This document shows positions 58,613-64,000 of a DNA stretch of 64,000 nucleotides, piece after piece; positions within the stretch are counted from its first letter, which is position 1, and every line of letters begins with the position of its first letter. A program made the position numbers and the translations under genes. The DNA is from Chrysopilus asiliformis. Its lineage: Eukaryota; Arthropoda; Insecta; Diptera; Rhagionidae. Under the pieces are notes generated by a model. It was not told where the DNA came from and did no database searches. It saw nothing but the letters and a program-made list of their open reading frames with translations. The stretch spans positions 21,733,530-21,797,529 of the forward strand of contig OZ035962.1 in NCBI GenBank assembly GCA_964034945.1, read 5' to 3'.

Positions 58613-58956
58613 TGATCGACGATTATTTTTTTGGAAACATGGAAAACATCGACCCAGACAATATGTGATTCCAGCAAGATGTCTCTACGGCCCATTCATC
58701 ACACGAAATCATAGATTTGTTAAAAACACAATTTGGTGACAACATTATTTAGCATTGTGGATCTGTCAATTGGACTCCAAGGTCGCGCGATCTGACACCT
58801 CTCGATTATTTCTTGTGGGGATATGTGAATTCGTTTGTGTATGCTGACAAACCAGAAACAATTGACTTCCTAGAAGCCAATATTGAGTGAGTTATAAAGG
58901 AAATAGAACAAGATTTGCTCGAAATGTGGTCCAAAAATTGGATAGAGAAAGCCATA
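58613..58956 (+). pseudogene. mariner-type transposase relic with stops, split by a transposon
   Basis: A readable frame contains FQQDVSTAHSSHEIIDLLK, the region of the second catalytic aspartate, and then WTPRSRDLTPLDYFLWGYV with the third acid. It continues VYADKPETIDFLEANIE. In-frame stops occur at 58666-58668, 58750-58752 and 58888-58890. The frame is cut at TA 58955-58956 by the pogo-like element, and after 61079 sequence reading ARKSRT may be its continuation. The glycine-alanine usual after the second aspartate is altered to Val-Ser. It is a dead copy, clearly distinct from 55780-56199. Confidence 0.8.
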
Positions 58957-59326
58957 GGGTAAAGTCTGGTAATATGGCACCGCAGGTGATATGGCACCCT
59001 TTCAAATTCTCCCACTGGTGACATTATATTCAAAGTCATTCTCACAAAACTTAGATCAGTTTCCCCAGTAAGGACGAAGTGTGAAAACCGCAACACGATA
59101 GCTCTTTCCCTTTTGTTTTTACGTGACAAAACAAGAAAAAAAAATCAAATTTCAGACGAAATTTTTTTTGTTGTTTTTTGAGTGGCTGAATTTTGGTAAG
59201 TACAGTTGGAGCAAGTTTACCGTTCATAAACCAAAACAAGCAGAATCTTATTTGTTTTCGTTTGTATGTATGAAACAGAGTTGATTGAGCACGAGTTTTC
59301 AGTAAAATATGAAAATCAGTGGCGAT

Positions 59327-60456
59327 CAGTGTTGCCATTTTGACCGTTTTCCGGTCAGATTTGACCGGATTTTGTCCACTTTGACAGGAGAAAAAATGAA
59401 AATCCGGTCGACCGGATTTTTAACCGGAACTGAATGTGTTTTCGACCTTTTTTAACAGTTTTTCAATTGGGAAAGAAATAATATATTATCAACATTATCA
59501 ATTTTCATAAAAAGAATGTTCACAAATTGAACGCACCCTTTATAATTTATAAGTGGAAATTGGGACTTTTCGGGTTACTGCAATAATTCGGGTACATATA
59601 TGTAAGTTATAATAATATTTCTGGAGATCTAATGTTTTTTTTTATTTATCATTATTTATAAGAATTTGTTTTAATGTTATTTTTTAAAAAGAATTTGTTT
59701 TTGTTATTTTTTGTTAAGTCGATTGTACCTAAATAAAATTATATTTCTCCTTATATATGGTGAAACCAAAGGGTATATTAGATTTGCCTTACCGTTTGTA
59801 ACGCCAAGATCCCGTCATCACACAAAAAAATGAATTTCACCAGTGTGTGTAGAATGATAAAAATAATTAATTTTTGCACGTCCGTCCGTCTGTGGCGAGG
59901 ATTGCAGGCGCACGGATTGAGCTAGAGACTTGATATTTTGCGCAGATTCGTTTTTCGTAAAATGCGAGGCTAAGTTCGTTAATAGGCAAAAATGGACAAT
60001 TAGTGTAAGGGAGGGGGGGGGGGGGGGGACAAAAAGGTTTTTTGCGAATATCTCAAAAACGGTGCATCTTATCAAAGAAGTACAAGAACAAAAGTTATTT
60101 AGAATATGATTCTACATAAAACTCCCATACATCAAAATCCGATTGGAATATATTTTACAAAATATTATTGGAAAGTTCGACTTCGAAGTGGAATTTAGCT
60201 ACAACTGCTCCAATTAAGATACGAATATCACCATACGGGTTTTTAATAATTGCCAGATTGGCAATTATAGCTTTTGTTATGTTTAATTTCTAGGTTATTG
60301 TGATCAGAAATGTCGTTTGCGTGGATTTGACCGATTTTTTGGCCGGATCTAACACGCTAAAACTTTTGACCGTTTTTTCTGACAGGATTCAACAGAAAAA
60401 AATCCTGTCAAACGGTCAAATTTGACCGGATTCATATTTTTGAGTTGGCAACAGTG
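59327..60456. mobile_element. hAT-type element with perfect 8-bp target duplication
   Basis: GTGGCGAT stands directly outside both ends (59319-59326 and 60457-60464). The ends CAGTGTTGCC and (inverted) CACTGTTGCC differ at one base. Subterminal 'gaccgg' and 'ccggtc' phrases ('tttgaccggatt') recur on both sides in both orientations. No transposase. It interrupts the pogo-like element and hosts a mini-me/DINE-1-like copy. Confidence 0.85.
59752..60284 (-). mobile_element. mini-me/DINE-1-like element, copy 6
   Basis: Minus orientation, left edge worn ('tatatatggtgaaaccaaaggg'), right edge TCACCATACGGGT plus 'aattgccagattggcaatt'. The tetranucleotide array is reduced to 'gtccgtccgtctgtgg', and a G-run (GGGGG...) replaces part of the usual GGTACC palindrome at about 60012-60029. 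Confidence 0.7.
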
Positions 60457-60602
60457 GTGGCGATGTCTGAAAGGAGAAATGGCACCCTATGTCTGAGGTG
60501 ATATGGAACGGGTGCCAAACCCGAGAAAACAAAAGGCTCCAATCCTTACTTCCTCAGAAAACGTAACTAATCAAAAAAAAATCAATTACGAAAGAACGAG
60601 CG

Positions 60603-60836
60603 ATGGTAGATGAAACCACATCTGAAGAAGAAAATATTGCATTACAAGACGACTCCGATAGGTTTGAAGATTTTGAGGAAAACATTTGCACTGGATGTGG
60701 TGAAGACTATGCTAAGACCACTAAACCCGACGAGTGGGTTAAATGCATTGTTTGCCATTTGTGGTCCCATGACTCATGCACATCATTTGTCAACACTTGC
60801 AACTCGTGTGGCAAAAAGGACTTAAAAAACAAGTAG
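60603..60836 (+). CDS. C-terminal zinc-binding domain of a pogo-like transposase
   Basis: This frame of 77 codons starts at an ATG that is probably internal to the old gene. An acidic stretch (TSEEENIALQDDSDRFEDFEE) leads to CTGCGEDY, then WVKCIVCHLWSHDSC, then CNSCGKK. The spacing C-x2-C ... W-x2-C-x2-C-x2-W-x-H-x2-C ... C-x2-C is PHD-finger-like, and such fingers close the proteins of several insect pogo/Tigger-like transposases. The stop TAG is followed at once by the element's 'ggtgccatatcacc' subterminal repeat, which fits a terminal location. The DNA-binding and DDE parts are missing, apparently deleted before the hAT insertion. The frame itself is undamaged. Confidence 0.6.
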   Translation: MVDETTSEEENIALQDDSDRFEDFEENICTGCGEDYAKTTKPDEWVKCIVCHLWSHDSCTSFVNTCNSCGKKDLKNK

Positions 60837-61179
60837 GGTGCCATATCACCTAAGGTAGGGTGCCGTATCCCCTACACTTTTGGGGGATATTGTTTTTTCA
60901 ATGAATTTATATTTTGTTAAAATTTTTACTTTTTTAGGAGTGAAATCCTATTTATTTTTTATTTTTGTTTTACTAGTTGATTTTAAGAATAAAAACGTTT
61001 TTGTTTGAATTAAAAATCTCTATTACTTTTTGAGTTATGCCGATTTAAAAAAGGGGTGCCATATCTTCCGACTTTACCCTACGCCCGAAAGTCGCGAACA
61101 CACTAGATTGCATTTACCATGTATCGAAGAATTTTGCAAAATTATATTCTAAATATCGTTCTTTTTGATTTTTACTTTC

Positions 61180-62510
61180 CTCATCTATAGAGGGAAGGTA
61201 TTGTATTCATCATAGACACCGACTCGAAAACGGGGGTTTTTTGATCAGTACGAAATCCGTTTCATGAGGACTGTTGGTCTGTCGGCCCGTCTATTTCAAG
61301 CCTAATACTAAGTTCAGACCGACACAAAATCACGTAATTTTGAAGATTTTCGTAATTTTGAACGAAATCTTCCTCGAAATCACCAGCTTTCCAGTACATT
61401 AACCTGTTTTCAAAAATCACTGAAAGTATGCAATTTCCACAAAATTACGAACGAAATCAAGCAAAAACAATGAATTCAACCCTGCATCACTCATTCAGCA
61501 TTCAGCTCTCTTGAGTACATCAGTTTTGACATTTGCGCTGGATTAGAACGACGGAGATATAAGAAAAAGAAGCCGTGTTCCGCACGCGAAAAGGATATAT
61601 TAGTAAACAACCTACGCGGGGCAAAAAAAAATGGACCTGTTTTTGATGTGATTAGATATGAAATGGAAAATAATTGTTTATTTTAATTACAGATAATTTC
61701 CATTGTCGTCTAAAGTATCTAATTCTGTTTGCACATATTTCATCGATGTTTTGAATTGTATTATTCATCATATTACTAAAATTCATAGCAATCCTACACT
61801 AAAATTCATAGCAATCCTGTAGTTGAAATGTGAAACAAAATTACCTTAATCTCTGTGTGAACACTTTGGTTTAAGTTCTAAATCATTTCGCAAAATTACG
61901 TGATTTTGTGTCGGTCTGAACTTAGTATAAACCACAATTACGCGTGCGTGTGGCACCCACGCGGTGAAAGTTAAAACTACGCATTTATTATTTTGTAAAT
62001 AAGTTTTACGAAAATCGTAGTTTTATATCAACTTTTGGAAAAGTAACGGTAGCTATAACGGGTAACTCGAAAACATTTTTTTTTTGAAAAAAACTGTATT
62101 TTTTCAAAATTTCTCGAAATTTATACGCTTTTGGGAAAAAATGAATATAAAAAAATTTAAAGGATATAAAATTTTCCACATTTTTTGCACTAATGGTTTT
62201 TTTTTGTATCTCTAACGGTTCTCAGGATATTTGAAAAAAATAAGTTTTTTGAAAATCTGTTGAAAACTATGGACTTTTGTGAAAAAATACACACTCTAAG
62301 AAATGATAGTAAAATTCAACATATAATAATTTTATAGAAAATAAAATTTTCTGCATTTTTTCTTAACGATTTTTACGTGTTTCTAACGGTTCTCAACATA
62401 TTTCAAAAAAATTAAGTTTTTTGAAAAATTTTCCGAAACTATGTCCTTTTATGAAAAGTTCATGTAACCAAATTCAAAGGAAATAAAGTTTCTTGCCTTT
62501 TTACGTATCT
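61180..62510 (+). repeat. Repeat family C, long copy interrupted twice
   Basis: It begins 'ctatagagggaaggtattgtattcat' and resumes after the element 61306-61927 with 'ttttgtaaataagttttacgaaaatcgtag', 'agctataacgggtaac' and two to three rounds of 'tctctaacggttctca'. It is interrupted again by 62511-63154 and ends around 63259 ('ttttccgaaacttaatattacagaggaaagtttt'). Confidence 0.65.
61306..61927. mobile_element. TIR element with TACTAAGTTCAGACCGACAC ends
   Basis: TACTAAGTTCAGACCGACAC and its exact inverse; the match extends about 37 bases through 'aaaatcacgtaattttg'. TAA stands on both sides (61303-61305, 61928-61930), the PIF/Harbinger-type 3-bp duplication. 622 bp; no transposase frame. Interior repeats of 'cgtaattttg' and 'acgaaatc'. 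Confidence 0.75.
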
Positions 62511-63154
62511 TTAAAGGTAGAAATAGACGCTGCAATGGTCGGTACAATCGTCGGGCCGATTTGCGGTTGCATGCGATAATTGTACACTCAGAAAAATGTC
62601 CAGGTCAACTTTTTGTCAGGTTAACTCTGACCTTACAGAGGTGTCTGTAAGCCAGTTAGCGGTCAGAGTTAACCTATCTAAGGTCAACTCGTGCAGCTCC
62701 CAATGCCCTACTTCACCTGCTGGTGGCTTAATTTCAGAATTTCTCCGACCACAGGTCAACTCAGTTTTACTTGCCCACATGCAGGCGAACGCGCGCCTGC
62801 CCGAGGCCAATTACGCCGTATGTAGGTCGTCGAGTTAGCCTCCATTTTTCTGAGTGTATAGTGTATGCGCACGAAATGACGGTTGGGCCCGATATCGCAC
62901 GGTCGTACGTCGCTGAGCCAAAACCTGCGGTCGCACGCGGCAGATTGTATCGTTTGTGGTCTGCCATGCGACCGTCGATACGATATTATTTCACAATTGT
63001 GCTGTGTTGTTCGAGAGATATTTGCTAGTAAAAACTGATTATTCGATCAAAATCGCATTAAAATCGTATCGTGTGAGTGCTGTATACAACCGTCGGCCCG
63101 ATATCGGTCCAACACAAGTCGGTACGACCATCGCAGCGTCTATTTCTACCTTAA
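62511..63154. mobile_element. TTAA-bounded TIR element (host of a MITE)
   Basis: 'aggtagaaatagacgctgca' at the left is repeated inverted at the right with one added A at the left junction; pairing continues through 'atggtcgg'. TTAA is at both edges. The sequence is rich in 'cggcccgat' and 'gtcgtac' palindromic phrases, quite unlike the AT-rich flanks. A 200-codon frame at 62956-63558 crosses its boundary and is spurious. Confidence 0.65.
62585..62856. mobile_element. MITE with CACTCAGAAAAATG ends and TA duplication
   Basis: TA|CACTCAGAAAAATG and CATTTTTCTGAGTG|TA are exact inverted copies (272 bp). The interior is GC-rich for this window, with 'ggtcaac' and 'gttaac' repeated in both orientations. 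It is nested in the TTAA-bounded element. Confidence 0.8.
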
Positions 63155-63259
63155 GAAACATCATTTTTTACATATTTTTTCCGAAACTTAATATTACAGA
63201 GGAAAGTTTTGTTTCACAACTGATATTTTTTTTGTTACGATCCTGCGTTTCCGAGAAAA

Positions 63260-64000
63260 TCGTTAAAAACTGTTCAATTTATATGGATGAGCAAGAAAGG
63301 GGTTTTGCAAATTATAATTTAATTTTAGTACGAACCATGTCAAAAAATAGCGTAATCTTTGTGCCAAATAGTAGCTTTCACCGTTTCTGGCATCAAACAT
63401 TTCAGAAGTTTCGATTTAAGGGAAATCTTTTGACATATTCACTTTTGGTTAACGGTACTATTTATTTTGGGCTCAATTATTTTAAGATGCTTGGTAAAAA
63501 ACGATCGCAATTAATTTTCCAACTAGAATTGAATCATCACAAATGTATAGTTATGTAAGTTTTAACAAAAATGTACGAATTTTAGTAAAGAATTTTGCAT
63601 ATTTAAAGAATTTTGCTTCAATTTTAACATCCTTAAATTTCCTAATTTACATACACCATTAATATGATGTCGAAAATCGGTTTTATATTTCATTTCATCA
63701 AAATTTTTTAAAGAAAACACAAATTTTTTCCAATTTAACGAACAGATATCACTGCTAACAACTGATTTTTTTTATTATTATTTCAAGGAAAAGTGCTAGA
63801 TTGTTATTGAAATATATTTTCCACGCTTCTTTTGAAATGACTGATTTCACTATACCAGAACTCGAACTCACCATTGACAAATCTCGCTGCTTTTAAAGAA
63901 ACGAGTAACGCAAAAAATAATTTTCCTGCAAACACTTTGCCGTAAGAAGAAGCTTCACATTTACATCACGTTGGCTTGCATCGTCATCATCATATAGTCA
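63260..64000. other. No recognised gene
   Basis: AT-rich. A weak B-box-like 'gagttcgagttctgg' occurs on the minus strand at about 63858-63872 but without a partner A-box. Confidence 0.35.

Larger units (their letters stand above)
58957..61079 (+). mobile_element. pogo-like element with GGGTAAAGTC ends and TA duplication
   Basis: The left end GGGTAAAGTCTGGTAATATG and inverted right end GGGTAAAGTCGGAAGATATG agree over most of 28 bases, both leading into 'atatggcacc'. TA flanks both ends (58955-58956, 61080-61081). 'atatggcacc' variants recur subterminally on both sides (58981, 58991, 60840, 60853 region). It inserted into the mariner relic and was itself hit by a hAT element. It retains the end of its gene, 60603-60836. 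Confidence 0.75.

Noticed and set aside
62956..63558. 200-codon open frame
   Set aside because: It crosses the right boundary of the TTAA-bounded element at 63154 into repeat and anonymous DNA, and contains no domain.
63836..63900. Second tRNA-like head on the minus strand near 63860
   Set aside because: Only a weak B-box-like phrase is present, without an A-box or foldable arms.
1..64000. CRISPR arrays, prokaryotic operons, phage or LTR retrotransposon structures
   Set aside because: Tandem repeats here lack unique spacers of constant length, no operon-like gene runs exist, and no pair of long direct terminal repeats was seen.

Overview
This window looks like a repeat-choked intronic and intergenic stretch of an insect nuclear genome, most likely a fly (Diptera). 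The base composition is AT-rich, there is no operon structure, and the only convincing host coding sequence is spliced with canonical GT/AG sites. The fly assignment is inference. It rests on a pyrokinin/CAPA/neuromedin-U-type receptor, on elements carrying (GTCY)n arrays of the kind described as mini-me/DINE-1 in dipterans, and on the mix of Helitron, hAT, piggyBac-like, mariner and Penelope-like relics.

Host genes. Two exons of one rhodopsin-like peptide GPCR lie on the minus strand. The first coding exon (32995-33354, 120 codons) encodes the extracellular N-terminus. The second (17788-17938) encodes TM1 to TM2. Their phases match exactly (0/0), so they are joined across a 15,056-nt intron. 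I could not find later exons between 1 and 17787. Inside that intron, on the opposite strand, is a possible two-exon gene for a 56-residue secreted peptide (29168-29511) with an AATAAA just after the stop.

Mobile DNA fills most of the rest. (1) 10477-12062 is an apparently perfect 789-bp inverted repeat with an 8-nt spacer. Each arm holds the end of a Penelope-like element: the C-terminal part of a GIY-YIG endonuclease domain followed by a 3' region carrying a hammerhead ribozyme motif. (2) 58613-61150 is a stack of nested insertions: a mariner relic split at TA by a pogo-like element (58957-61079), itself split by a hAT element with a perfect 8-bp target duplication (59327-60456), itself hosting a mini-me/DINE-1-like copy. 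(3) Two more hAT elements with perfect 8-bp duplications lie at 35297-36187 and 38294-39177. (4) Seven short elements with different ends are bounded by TTAA, as expected of piggyBac-type insertion. (5) Helitrons and fragments share a CCCG...CGGG hairpin and a CTAG/CTAA end, and carry internal ~115-bp repeats; the best is complete from 5' TC to 3' CTAG (18688-19699). (6) At least six copies of a family with inverted ACCCGTATGGTGA ends and an internal GGAC/AGAC array are spread over the window, with two further families that share part of its organisation.

Long stretches (1-775, 2911-4239, 7072-10476, 13433-15099, 44792-48380, 50364-52640, 52820-54201, 57250-58612, 63260-64000) show no gene or element that I can recognise.
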